From DSVZ01 sp037439785 (GTDB lineage: Bacteria; Verrucomicrobiota; Verrucomicrobiia; Limisphaerales; J093): DNA of 64,000 nucleotides. The stretch covers positions 7,674-71,673 of the forward strand of contig JBBIVJ010000025.1 of the NCBI GenBank assembly GCA_037439785.1, written 5' to 3'. The stretch's first letter is position 1. Each line of letters starts with the position of its first letter. Below are positions 1 to 8,185 of this stretch, in pieces. The position numbers were made by a program, and so were the translations under genes. Under the pieces are notes generated by a model. The model saw only the letters and a program-made list of their open reading frames with translations. It searched no databases and was not told the DNA's origin.

Positions 1-2
1 CC

Positions 3-425
3 ATCTACACCCGGCGCCGCTACATCGTGTCCGAGACCTACCTGCGGGAAACCCTCGCCGCCGAAGGGCTGCGGCCGGCACCGCACGGGCTGGTGGCCCA
101 TTTGGAAGCGGCTCGAACGGCCCCGGTGACCGTGCAAGGGGTTGGGGCGTTCCCGCTGCAGGCCGGGCAGGCCGGCGGCCAGCACCCCGCGATTGCGGTA
201 CCGCCGTCCCGGCTGCAGCCTGAGGCGAGGCCAGCGGCGCGCGCAGGCCGGAGGCCTGCACCACCGCCACACGGGTTTCCCCCACCCACTGTATCTGCCA
301 CGGTTGTGGTGCAGCCGTCCCGGCTGCAGCCTGAGGCGAGGCCAGCGGCGCGCGCAGGCCGGAGGCCTGCACCACCTCCAGGGTCCCGGCTGCCCCCAGG
401 GAGCGGGCCCTCTGCTGCCGGTTGA
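3..425 (+). CDS. C-terminal part of an unrecognised protein with a repeat-derived tail
   Basis: This is an open frame entering from the left edge and ending at TGA 423-425, three bases before the ATG of the radical SAM gene, so the two are probably translationally coupled. The first ~45 visible residues (IYTRRRYIVSETYLRETL...) look like ordinary folded protein, but the fragment is too short to assign a family. From about position 200 the reading frame runs through two copies of a 63-bp repeat. Both copies are in the same frame because they lie 111 bp (37 codons) apart, so the tail carries the peptide PSRLQPEARPAARAGRRPAP twice. The tail is therefore probably a by-product of repeat insertion near the original 3' end, not a functional domain. 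Membership of the lipid-type operon downstream is inferred from spacing only. Confidence 0.55.
   Translation: MYTRRRYIVSETYLRETLAAEGLRPAPHGLVAHLEAARTAPVTVQGVGAFPLQAGQAGGQHPAIAVPPSRLQPEARPAARAGRRPAPPPHGFPPPTVSATVVVQPSRLQPEARPAARAGRRPAPPPGSRLPPGSGPSAAG
203..265 (+). repeat. 63-bp dispersed repeat, copy 1
   Basis: This 63-bp stretch is identical to 314-376. It begins GCCGTCCCGGCTGCAGCC and ends GAGGCCTGCACCACC. It belongs to the GTGGTGCAG...CTGCACCAC palindromic family also seen at 4501-4552. In this copy the left GTGGTGCAG arm is degraded. It lies inside the coding frame of the preceding gene. Confidence 0.9.
314..376 (+). repeat. 63-bp dispersed repeat, copy 2
   Basis: This is a perfect second copy of 203-265. 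Here the flanking left arm is intact (GTGGTGCAG at about 307-315) and pairs with CTGCACCAC at 368-376, so the complete unit is a palindrome-bounded element of about 70 bp. Confidence 0.9.
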
Positions 426-428
426 GTC

Positions 429-1850
429 ATGGCCAGCCGCGTCCTGCTCCTGAGCGCCAACCGGTGCGACTTCCCCTACCCGGTGTTTCCGCTGGGTTTG
501 GCGATGGTGGACACCGCCCTGCGCCGGGCCGGCCACACCACCGCCTGGTATGACTGCCAGGTGCCCGGCCCCGAACTGGCCACGGTGGTGCGCACCTTTC
601 GCCCCGACTTCCTCGGCCTGTCGCTGCGGAACATTGACGACGTGGTGTTCAAGCGGCAGCAGACCTACTACGGCACTTTGATCGAATGGTGTCGGGAACT
701 GCGCCGGCTCACCGACCGCCCGTTGATCGTGGGCGGCAGCGGCTTTTCCCTCTTCCCCCGCGTGCTGCTCGAACTGACCGGCGCGGACTACGGGCTGGTG
801 GGCGAAGGCGAGACCGGCCTGGTCCAACTGCTCGCCGCCCTCGAGGCCGGCACCGTGCCCGCCGACCTGCCCGGGCTGGTCTTCCGGCAGCACGGCGCGG
901 TGCGGGTCAACCCGCGCGCGATCCCGGCGGAGGCGGCGGGCTGGTCCGAGCCGGTCCGGCGCCCGCCGGAGCTGGCCGCCCACTACCTGCGCACCAGCTC
1001 GATGCTCAACGTGCAGACCCAGCGCGGCTGCCCGTTCGAGTGCTGCTACTGCACCTACCCCTGGCTGGAAGGTGCCCGCCAGCGCCGTCGCGACCCGGAG
1101 GTGGTGGCGGAGGAATTCGCCGCCATCGAACACGCCGGCGGCCGGTATGCCTTCATCGTGGACTCGGTCTTCAACGCCTCACCCGCCCACGTCCACGAGA
1201 CCTGTGAGGCGCTGCTGCGGCGCGGGGTGAAGCTGATCTGGGGCTGCTTCCTCCGCCCCCAGGGCCTGACCCCCGAACTGATGCGGCTCATGGCCCGCGC
1301 CGGGTTGCGGCACATCGAGTTTGGCACTGACAGCTTCTGCGATGCCGTCCTGGCAGCCTACGGCAAGCACTTCACCTTTGCCGACGTGGCCCGCGCCCAC
1401 GCCCTGGCCCGCGCCGAAGGCCTGGACGCCTGCCACTTCATCATCGCCGGGGGGCCGGGCGAAACCGCGGCCACACTCGAGGAAGGCTTCCGCAATTCCC
1501 GCCACCTGACCGGCGCGGTCATCCTGGCCCTGCCGGGCATGCGGGTGTACCCGGGCACGCCCCTGCATGCGCAGGCACGCCAACAGCCGGACTTCCCGGC
1601 GGAGGAGGAGCTGCTCGAGCCCCGCTTTTACTTCAGCCCGGAGCTGAGCCCGGCAGTCGTTCAGGCGGCCCTCGAGGACTTCGCCCGCCGGTCGCCGAAC
1701 TGGATCGTGAACGAGCCCGGCCCCGAATACGCCGCCCTGAGCGCCCGGCTGCGCCAGCGCGGCGTGGTCGGCCCGCTCTGGAGTTACCTGGCGCTGATGC
1801 AGCGCGTGCTGCCCGCCCGCCCGGACCATGCTGTTTCCCCCGCCCGCTGA
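429..1850 (+). CDS. B12-binding domain radical SAM protein (lipid-cluster type)
   Basis: The 473-residue protein has a Rossmann-like cobalamin-binding domain at about residues 1-150 (VGGSGFSLFP and GADYGLVGEGE are typical strand-loop segments). A radical SAM core follows, with the [4Fe-4S] motif C201-x3-C205-x2-C208 (CPFECCYC). The canonical DxHxxG B12 motif is not obvious, which is common in this superfamily. Family members carry out radical methylations or rearrangements on unreactive carbons. Its ATG lies 3 bp after the previous stop, and its last 23 bp overlap the ketosynthase gene downstream, so co-translation is likely. The pairing with two ketosynthase-fold genes suggests a role in making or modifying an unusual fatty acyl or polyketide chain. 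The exact substrate cannot be read from sequence. Confidence 0.85.
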   Translation: MASRVLLLSANRCDFPYPVFPLGLAMVDTALRRAGHTTAWYDCQVPGPELATVVRTFRPDFLGLSLRNIDDVVFKRQQTYYGTLIEWCRELRRLTDRPLIVGGSGFSLFPRVLLELTGADYGLVGEGETGLVQLLAALEAGTVPADLPGLVFRQHGAVRVNPRAIPAEAAGWSEPVRRPPELAAHYLRTSSMLNVQTQRGCPFECCYCTYPWLEGARQRRRDPEVVAEEFAAIEHAGGRYAFIVDSVFNASPAHVHETCEALLRRGVKLIWGCFLRPQGLTPELMRLMARAGLRHIEFGTDSFCDAVLAAYGKHFTFADVARAHALARAEGLDACHFIIAGGPGETAATLEEGFRNSRHLTGAVILALPGMRVYPGTPLHAQARQQPDFPAEEELLEPRFYFSPELSPAVVQAALEDFARRSPNWIVNEPGPEYAALSARLRQRGVVGPLWSYLALMQRVLPARPDHAVSPAR

Positions 1851-3069
1851 ACCGCCCGCCCCGCGCCGCGTGGTCGTGACCGGCGCGGGCCTGGTCACCG
1901 CCCACGGCGTGGGCTGGCGCGCGAACGCGGAGGCCTTCCGTGCCGGCCGGCGAAGTTTCCGGCCGGTGACCCTGTTCGATGTCTCCCGCCAACGTGCCCG
2001 CCTGGCCGGGGAAGTGGACCTGCCCGCCCGCCTGCCGCCCGGCCGGCTCAGCGCCCGGCACGAGCAGCGACTGGACCGCGCCGCGCGCCTGTTGCTGCTG
2101 GCGGCGCTGGAGGCCCGGGCGCAGGCCGGCTGGGAGGCCGGGGAGCCGCTGCCGGTGGTGCTCGGCACCAGCGCCGGCGGCATGGCGTTGGGGGAGGAGT
2201 ACTTTCGCCAGGCCGTCCAACGCCCCGCCGCCCGCCGCCGCCAGCCCACCCGCGTCATCCACTACCAGGCCCAACAACAGGGCCTGGACCTGCTGGCCGC
2301 CCTGGACCTCGAAGGCTCGGTGACCATCGTTTCCAACGCCTGCGCCTCCGGGGCCAACGCCCTGGGCCGCGCCTGGGACCTGGTGCGCCGCGGCCGCGCC
2401 GACCGCGTGCTGGCCGGCGGCTACGACGCGCTGGCGCAAACCCTCTTCGCCGGCTTCGACGCCCTCCAGGCCCTCTCGCCCGCCGGCTGCCGGCCCTTCG
2501 ACCTCCACCGCGACGGCCTGACCCTGGGGGAAGGCGCCGCCGTGCTGTGCCTTGAATCGCTGGACGCCGCCCGCCGACGCGGCGCGGAAATCCTCGGGGA
2601 AATCCTCGGCTACGGCGCGGCGACGGATGTCCACCATCTGACCCAGCCCCACCCGGAAGGCGCCGCCGCACTCGCCGCCATGCAGTTGGCGTGCGCCCGT
2701 GCCGGCCTCGCGCCCGAACAGGTGGATTACCTCAACGCCCACGGCACCGGCACGCCGCTCAACGACGCCGCCGAGGCGCAGGCCATCCACGCCTGGGCCG
2801 GGGCCGCTGCCGCCCGCCTGCCGGTCAGCTCGACCAAGGCCGGCATCGGCCACCTGCTGGGCGCGGCCGGGGCGGTCGAGGCGCTCGTCTGCCTGATGGC
2901 CCTGCGCGAGCAATGGCTGCCGCCACAACCGGCGCCGGAGACGCCGGACCCGCTGTGCCGCTTCCCCTTGGTGACGCAGCCAGCCGGGGCGCGGCTGCGC
3001 GTGGCCCTGTCCAACTCGTTCGGCTTCGGCGGCGCCAACGCCTGCCTGGTGCTCGGGAGGTGTCCATGA
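1828..3069 (+). CDS. Beta-ketoacyl-ACP synthase II family ketosynthase (active)
   Basis: The 413-residue KAS II/FabF-fold protein has a full catalytic set: the nucleophile C172 in SNACASGAN, H305 in NAHGTGTPLND, and K337 and H342 in SSTKAGIGHLLGAAGA. It should condense malonyl-ACP with an acyl primer by decarboxylation in the cytoplasm. The start at ATG 1828 overlaps the radical SAM gene by 23 bp, and the stop overlaps the next start as ATGA. It is placed with a radical SAM enzyme and a Cys-less partner and not with acpP/fabG-type genes. This argues for a specialised acyl chain pathway, and a housekeeping FabF is less likely. Confidence 0.92.
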   Translation: MLFPPPAEPPAPRRVVVTGAGLVTAHGVGWRANAEAFRAGRRSFRPVTLFDVSRQRARLAGEVDLPARLPPGRLSARHEQRLDRAARLLLLAALEARAQAGWEAGEPLPVVLGTSAGGMALGEEYFRQAVQRPAARRRQPTRVIHYQAQQQGLDLLAALDLEGSVTIVSNACASGANALGRAWDLVRRGRADRVLAGGYDALAQTLFAGFDALQALSPAGCRPFDLHRDGLTLGEGAAVLCLESLDAARRRGAEILGEILGYGAATDVHHLTQPHPEGAAALAAMQLACARAGLAPEQVDYLNAHGTGTPLNDAAEAQAIHAWAGAAAARLPVSSTKAGIGHLLGAAGAVEALVCLMALREQWLPPQPAPETPDPLCRFPLVTQPAGARLRVALSNSFGFGGANACLVLGRCP

Positions 3070-4124
3070 CCCGCGTCTTCGTCACCGGTCTGGGCGCGGT
3101 CTCGCCCGCCGGCTGGGGGGTGGACGCCCTGCACGCCGCGCTGGCCGCCGGGGCGTCCCTGCCCTGCGTCCCGCTCCCACATCCGGGGCGGACCACCCCA
3201 CTGCGAACGCGGCCGGTTCCGCCGGTCGGGTTGCCGGCCGAACTGGCGCGGCATCCCCGGCTGCGGCGCACCAGTCCGCTGGCCCAGTACGTCGTGGCCG
3301 CCGGCCTCGAAGCCTGGCGCGCAGCGGCGGGCCCTTCGCCCGCGGCCGCGGCCGCCGTGGGCCTCATCGTCTGCCTGACCGCCGGCTGCGTGAATTACAC
3401 CCGTCGCTTTTACGAGGAAATCTTGCAGGACCCGGCCCACGCCAGCCCGCTGCTGTTTCCCGAGACGGTCTTCCACGCCCCGGCCAGTCACCTGGCGGCG
3501 GTGCTGGGCTGCACCGGCGAGAGCTGCACGCTGGTGGGCGACGAGGGCATGTTCCTCCAGGGCCTGGCGCTGGCGAGCGACTGGCTGGTCCGCGGGGTTG
3601 CGACGGCGGTGCTGGTCATCGGCGCGGACGAGTTGGACTGGCTGGTGGGCGGGGCGATGAACCTCTTTGTGCCGGGCGCGGTGCACGCCGCCGGCGCCGG
3701 CGCCGTGTGTCTGCAAGGCGACCTTGCCCATCCCGCCGCACCGGCCGTGGAACTGGAGCGGGTGACCGCGGCCCGGTCTTACACCCCACGCCAATCACCG
3801 GCCGTGGCCGCGCGCGCCATGCGCCGGGAACTGCCCGTCGGCACCGCCGCGGAATGGCTCGTATTATCCACGCCGCCCCCCCGCCGCTTCGACGCCGCCG
3901 AGCGCACCGCCTGGGGCGACTGGCCGGGCCCGCGCCTGACGCCGCAACGGGTGTTGGGCACCGCCTTCAATGCCGGCACCGCCTGGCAGGTCGTGGCCGC
4001 CTGCGACGCCCTCCAGCGCGGTCTGGCCCCCGCCGCCACGGTGTCGGTGGTGGGCACCCACCAACAGGCCATCGGCGCGCGGTTTGTGGCGGCGGGCGCG
4101 GGCGAGGGCGGGGCCGCGCACTGA
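3066..4124 (+). CDS. Ketosynthase-fold protein lacking the catalytic Cys (KS-beta / chain-length-factor-like)
   Basis: The protein of about 352 residues starts at ATG 3066, inside an ATGA overlap with the upstream ketosynthase. The N-terminus RVFVTGLGAVSPAGWGVDAL is a clear thiolase-fold ketosynthase start. At the nucleophile position (SCTLVGDEGMFLQGLA aligned to SVTIVSNACASGANAL) the Cys is replaced by Gly161. The C-terminal GTAFNAGTAWQVVAACDAL lacks the KxGxGHxxGAAG Lys/His. It therefore cannot catalyse standard Claisen condensation. In type II polyketide and aryl-polyene systems such proteins are heterodimer partners of the active KS, and the direct coupling suggests the same here. An independently acting enzyme is less likely. 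Confidence 0.8.
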   Translation: MTRVFVTGLGAVSPAGWGVDALHAALAAGASLPCVPLPHPGRTTPLRTRPVPPVGLPAELARHPRLRRTSPLAQYVVAAGLEAWRAAAGPSPAAAAAVGLIVCLTAGCVNYTRRFYEEILQDPAHASPLLFPETVFHAPASHLAAVLGCTGESCTLVGDEGMFLQGLALASDWLVRGVATAVLVIGADELDWLVGGAMNLFVPGAVHAAGAGAVCLQGDLAHPAAPAVELERVTAARSYTPRQSPAVAARAMRRELPVGTAAEWLVLSTPPPRRFDAAERTAWGDWPGPRLTPQRVLGTAFNAGTAWQVVAACDALQRGLAPAATVSVVGTHQQAIGARFVAAGAGEGGAAH

Positions 4125-4667
4125 GCGCCGCGCGGGCAGGAGGGTCCCCCGTAGCGCGGACTGCCAGCCTGCGCGACATCGCCGGACTGGCAACCCGCGG
4201 GGCGAGGGCGGGGCAGGAAACGTTTGCCGGTTACCAATCGGCGGCACGGCAGGCTCCCAGCCTGTGCTAGGCCCTTCGGCATCTACCACTGAGCCTTTCC
4301 TGCCTACCTGATTTCCCAATTGCTTCTCGCCGGGGCTTCGGACTTCGGACTTAGGATTGTGGGAAGAGCCAGGTACCCGCCTCCCCCACACCCCAGCCGC
4401 CGGGTTGGTAGCCCGGGGGGGTGGACAAGTTGCCCGTTCTACCCTGCCCGCGTCAGCCCCCCGATCTCCTGCTTCAGCCTTCGACCTTCGACCTCCGCCT
4501 TGTGGTGCAGGCCTCCGGGCTGCAGCCCGGCAGCCGGGACGGCTGCACCACAGTGCCCCCAATCGCCGGCCAGGTGGCCCGTTCCACCCCCGGGTTGGAT
4601 GGTGACCAACTCGGCACAGATCGGCCGACCACAATCACGGTTGCGACGGCAGCGGTGGCGGGGTGAA
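4125..4667. other. Non-coding, palindrome-rich intergenic stretch
   Basis: No credible gene is visible in these 543 bp. The stretch is built of short inverted repeats and phrases that recur elsewhere in the window: GGCAGGCTCCCAGCCTG near 4250, a GTAGCCCGGGGGGGTGGAC block near 4410, and the perfect palindromic element at 4501-4552. Base composition is as high in G+C as the flanking genes. A promoter for the downstream plus-strand gene must lie here, but none could be picked out reliably. Confidence 0.6.
4501..4552. repeat. Palindromic dispersed element (GTGGTGCAG family)
   Basis: The outer arms TGTGGTGCAG (4501-4510) and CTGCACCACA (4543-4552) are perfect 10-bp inverted repeats. Inside lies a perfect 16-bp palindrome, CCGGGCTGCAGCCCGG (4515-4530). 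The same arms bound the 63-bp repeats at the left edge, and GTGGTGCAGCCGACG recurs at about 17402. This looks like a REP/MITE-type family. Confidence 0.85.
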
Positions 4668-6866
4668 ATGAGGCCCATGCTCGTGTCCCGTCGCCAATGG
4701 TTCCGCCTGCTCTCGGCAGGGATGGCCGGAGCGGGTCTGGGGCGTCGCGGCGGCCAGGGCGCCGCGGCGGAAACGGCCTTTGCCTTCCGGCCGGAGGAGC
4801 CATTGATCCCGGCTCCGGCGGACCCGGCGTTGTGGCCGGAGTTTCGCGGGCGCCTGCACGCCTGGCGGGCGGAACGGCGCCGCGCGCTCGGCTACTCGGA
4901 TGCCCGCTATCGCCGGCCAGAACTGGCCTGGGCGGCGCGCAACTTCGTCTGCGGCTTCGTCATGCTCAACGACGAGTCGTTCTGTGACCTGCAGGCCGGG
5001 CGTTACCACGTCGAGCGGCTGCTGGCGCACGCGCGGGAGGAGTTTGGTGGTTTCGACAGCGTGGTGCTCTGGCACGCCTACCCGCGGCTGGGGCTGGATG
5101 CCCGCAACCAGTTCGATTTTTACCGCGACCAGCCCGGCGGCCTCGAGGAGCTGCGTCGCGCCGTGGCCCGACTGCACCGGGCGGGGGTGCGCGTGTTCCT
5201 GGATTACAACCCCTGGGACACGCAGACCCGCCGCGAGGGGCGCGTGGACGCCGAGGCGCTGGCGGAGCTGGTGGCGGCCCTCGATGCCGACGGCGTGTTT
5301 CTGGACACGCTCGAGCGCGGGGAGGCCGAGGGGCTGGCGCGGCTGGAGGCGGCGCGTCCGGGCGTGGCCTTCGAGAGCGAGCTGGCCCTGCCGCTGGAGG
5401 GAGTGGCGGACCACCTGTTGAGCTGGGCGCAGTGGTTTGCCGACAGCCCGGTGCCGGGGGTGCTGCGCAACCGGTGGTTCGAACGCCGCCACCAGCAACA
5501 CCTCATCTGCCGCTGGGACCGCGACCACACCGGCGAACTGCACACCGCCTGGATGAACGGCGCGGGCGTGCTGGTCTGGGAAAACGTGTTCGGCACCTGG
5601 AACGGCTGGTGCGCACGGGACAAGTCCATCCTCCGCGCCCTGCGCCCGCTGCAACAACGCTTCGCCGGCCTGTTCACCGGCGAGGGCTGGACGCCGTGCG
5701 TGCCCACTCTCCAGCCGGACGTCTTCGCCAGCCTCTGGGAAGGCGACGGGGTGCGGGTGTGGACCCTGGTCAACCGGTCCAATCGCGACGTGCACGGCGA
5801 GCTGCTGGTCGCCCCCTTCGGCGAGGGCGAGCAGGTGTGGGACGGCGTCCAGGGGCGCGCGGCGCCGGTGAGCCGGCGGGCCGGGCCGGCCCGGCCGCAA
5901 CACGCCCCGCGCGAGGTGCCCATCACCGGCTACCTGCCGCCGCGGGGCATCGGCTGTTTCATCGCCGGCCGGCCGGAGGCGATGGGCGGGGACTTCGCCG
6001 ACTTCCTCGAACAGCAGCGCGAGTCGCTCCGGCGCGCGGACTGGGACACGCGGTTTCCCGCCCGGCGGGCCACGCTTCGGCCACCGGCGGCGGTGCCCGC
6101 ACGGCGCGCCGCCCCGCCGGGCATGGTGGCCGTGCCCGGGGGAGGGGTCCGCCTGAGCACCACCTTCCGCGTGCGGGAGTGCGGGTTTTACGAGCCCACC
6201 CATCCGCACTTTGAAACCCGTTTCCCGGCGCTGCACGGGACGCTGACCTTCACCCGCGAGGTCGAGTTGCGCCCCTTCGCCCTGGACGTGATGCCGGTGA
6301 CCAACGCCGAGTTCGCCCGCTTCCTCGCCGCCAGCGGCTGGCAGCCGGCCGACCCCGCGCATTTCCTCCGCCACTGGGTCCGCGGCGCGCCGCCTCCGGG
6401 CCGGGAGCAGCATCCGGTGGTGTACGTGGACCTCGAGGACGCCCGCGCCTATGCCGCCTGGGCGGGCAAACGGCTCCCCACCGAGGAGGAGTGGCAATGG
6501 GCCGCGCAAGGGCCGGACGGCCGGCGTTATCCCTGGGGCCAGGAACCGCCCGGCCCGGACCGCTGCAACGACGGCCGCACCGGCACCACCACGCCGGTGG
6601 ACGCCTTCCCGGCCGGGCGTTCGCCCCTCGGCTGCCTGGACCTGTGCGGCAACGTCTGGGAGTGGACCGAGAGCGAACGCAGCGACGGCCGCACGCGCTT
6701 CGCCATCCTGCGGGGCGGCAGTTTTTACCGCCGCGGCGGCTCGCCGTGGTACTTCGACGAGGGACCGCAACCGGTGGACTTCGCGGCCAAGGCGTTGTTG
6801 TGGGGACCGCGCCTGGACCGGTGCGCGAACGTGGGTTTCCGCTGCGCGGTGGACCTGGAGGCGTGA
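4668..6866 (+). CDS. Exported barrel-like domain fused to an FGE-sulfatase (SUMF1-type) domain
   Basis: The 732-residue protein starts at ATG 4668 (a second ATG is at 4677). The N-terminus carries a Tat-like signal, SRRQWFRLLSAGMAGAGL. Residues about 55-400 resemble a TIM-barrel glycan-active fold (DYNPWDTQTRREGRVDAEAL, DADGVFLDTLERGE), but no catalytic pair could be assigned. The C-terminal ~230 residues are an FGE-sulfatase domain: VMPVTNAEFARFL, AGKRLPTEEEWQWAAQ, LCGNVWEWTE, RGGSFYRRGGSPWYF and NVGFRCAVDLE. The Cys pair in the GGSYMCHRSYC segment of formylglycine-generating enzyme is absent (GGSFYRRGGS), so true sulfatase activation is unlikely. The function is best left as secreted carbohydrate-related, uncertain. 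The gene is flanked by repeat-rich DNA upstream. Confidence 0.75.
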   Translation: MRPMLVSRRQWFRLLSAGMAGAGLGRRGGQGAAAETAFAFRPEEPLIPAPADPALWPEFRGRLHAWRAERRRALGYSDARYRRPELAWAARNFVCGFVMLNDESFCDLQAGRYHVERLLAHAREEFGGFDSVVLWHAYPRLGLDARNQFDFYRDQPGGLEELRRAVARLHRAGVRVFLDYNPWDTQTRREGRVDAEALAELVAALDADGVFLDTLERGEAEGLARLEAARPGVAFESELALPLEGVADHLLSWAQWFADSPVPGVLRNRWFERRHQQHLICRWDRDHTGELHTAWMNGAGVLVWENVFGTWNGWCARDKSILRALRPLQQRFAGLFTGEGWTPCVPTLQPDVFASLWEGDGVRVWTLVNRSNRDVHGELLVAPFGEGEQVWDGVQGRAAPVSRRAGPARPQHAPREVPITGYLPPRGIGCFIAGRPEAMGGDFADFLEQQRESLRRADWDTRFPARRATLRPPAAVPARRAAPPGMVAVPGGGVRLSTTFRVRECGFYEPTHPHFETRFPALHGTLTFTREVELRPFALDVMPVTNAEFARFLAASGWQPADPAHFLRHWVRGAPPPGREQHPVVYVDLEDARAYAAWAGKRLPTEEEWQWAAQGPDGRRYPWGQEPPGPDRCNDGRTGTTTPVDAFPAGRSPLGCLDLCGNVWEWTESERSDGRTRFAILRGGSFYRRGGSPWYFDEGPQPVDFAAKALLWGPRLDRCANVGFRCAVDLEA

Positions 6867-6886
6867 GGCCGGCCCCGCGCCGCGGC

Positions 6887-7504
6887 TCAGGCGCCGTCCA
6901 GGAGTCCGGTGGCGGCCAGCGCTGCGCGAGAGGCGGCGGGGTCCTGGTGCACCACCGCCTGCCAGCCCAGGGCGCGGGCGGTGGCGACGTTTTCGGGGCG
7001 GTCGTCGAAATAAAACAACTCGGGGCCGCGCCGGCCGCTGAGTGCCTCGGCCACGCGGTAGAGGGCGGGATCGGGCTTCATGGCGTGGTGTTCGTAGGAG
7101 AGCACGTAGCCGTTGAAGCCGGCAAACCACGGGTAGCGGGCGCGGATGTGCTCGATGGCCAGCTCGTTGGTGTTCGAAAGCACGTAGGTGGGCATGCCCC
7201 GGGAGCGCAGTTCGGCGTGCAGGCGGATCATCGGCTCGATCGGGGTGAAGATGTCGCCAAAGCCGGTGCGGAACTCCGCCTCGGTGCCCTGGTAGCCGGT
7301 GGCGGCGGTGAGGCGGGCGACGAACTCGCGGGTGCTGAGCCGGCCGGTTTCGTAATCCACCAGCAGGGAGTCTTCCAGCAGCCGCCGGTACAGTTCCGCA
7401 GCGTCCACCCGGCAGCGGGGCAGGAAGCGGCGGAGGGCGATCTGGTAATCGAAATCGAGCAGGACCTTGCCGAGGTCGAAGATGACGGCCCGGGGACGTG
7501 TCAT
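6887..7504 (-). CDS. HAD-family hydrolase (subfamily IA-like)
   Basis: The 205-residue protein starts at ATG 7504 (MTRPRAVIFDLGKVLLDFD), where the HAD motif begins; longer in-frame extensions have no family resemblance. Motif I is D10-L-G-K-V, motif II is VLSNTN, and motifs III/IV are KPDPALY and FYFDDRPENVATARALGW. Helical cap sequence lies between motifs I and II. Family members are Mg2+-dependent phosphatases or dehalogenase-like hydrolases; the D-x-G form is typical of YihX-type sugar phosphatases. The specific substrate is unknown. It lies 38 bp downstream of recR on the same strand, probably at the end of the dnaX-ebfC-recR operon. Confidence 0.85.
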   Translation of the reverse strand: MTRPRAVIFDLGKVLLDFDYQIALRRFLPRCRVDAAELYRRLLEDSLLVDYETGRLSTREFVARLTAATGYQGTEAEFRTGFGDIFTPIEPMIRLHAELRSRGMPTYVLSNTNELAIEHIRARYPWFAGFNGYVLSYEHHAMKPDPALYRVAEALSGRRGPELFYFDDRPENVATARALGWQAVVHQDPAASRAALAATGLLDGA

Positions 7505-7542
7505 GGGAAAGACGGGCGGGGCGAAAGGCCGGCGGGGCCGGC

Positions 7543-8142
7543 TCAGGTCAGGGGTTGGCGGCCGGCCAGGGCGTGGCTGAGGGTCAGTTCGTCTGCGTAC
7601 TCGAGGCCGCTGCCCACCGGCAGGCCGTGGGCGAGGCGGGTGACGCGGACCCCGCGCGGGGCCAGGAGCCGGGCCAGGTAGTGGCAGGTGGCGTCGCCTT
7701 CGACGTCGGTGGGCAGGGCCAGGATGACTTCCCGCACACCCTCGGGCGCCAGGCGGTCTTCGAGTTCGCGCACCCGCAGGTCCTCGGGCTCGACGCCGTT
7801 GAGGGGGGAAATTTTGCCGCCCAGCACGTGGTAACGGCCCCGGAAGCCCCCGGCCTTTTCCAGCAGGAGGATGTCCACCGGCCGTTCGACCACGCAGAGA
7901 GTGGCGGGGTCGCGGCGGGCATCCGCACAGAGGGCGCAGGGCTGGGATTCGGTCAGCGCGCCGCAACGCTGGCAGGTCTGCACCCGTTCGCGGGTCTCGA
8001 GCAGCGCCCGGGCGAGGCGGCGGCTCAGCTCGGGCGGGGCCTGGACCAGGAACAGGGCCAGACGCTCGGCGGAGCGGGGGCCGATGCCGGGCAGTTCCCC
8101 CAGCGTGGTCAGGAGGGTTTGAAGGGCGGGCGGCAGGGTCAC
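7543..8142 (-). CDS. recR: Recombination mediator RecR
   Basis: The 199-residue protein is the family's normal length. It has an N-terminal helix-hairpin-helix (LGELPGIGPRSAERLALFL), a four-Cys zinc finger (C57-x2-C60 and C69-x2-C72), and a Toprim domain (VILALPTDVEGDATCHYLA). The C-terminal signature LAHGLPVGSGLEYADELTL is characteristic. RecR works with RecO/RecF to load RecA on SSB-coated gaps in daughter-strand repair. It follows ebfC by 43 bp in the widely conserved order dnaX-ebfC-recR. There is no sign of damage. Confidence 0.97.
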   Translation of the reverse strand: MTLPPALQTLLTTLGELPGIGPRSAERLALFLVQAPPELSRRLARALLETRERVQTCQRCGALTESQPCALCADARRDPATLCVVERPVDILLLEKAGGFRGRYHVLGGKISPLNGVEPEDLRVRELEDRLAPEGVREVILALPTDVEGDATCHYLARLLAPRGVRVTRLAHGLPVGSGLEYADELTLSHALAGRQPLT

Positions 8143-8185
8143 GGGCAGGGGCGGGCGGCGGACACCGCGACGCAGCGGGGCAAAC

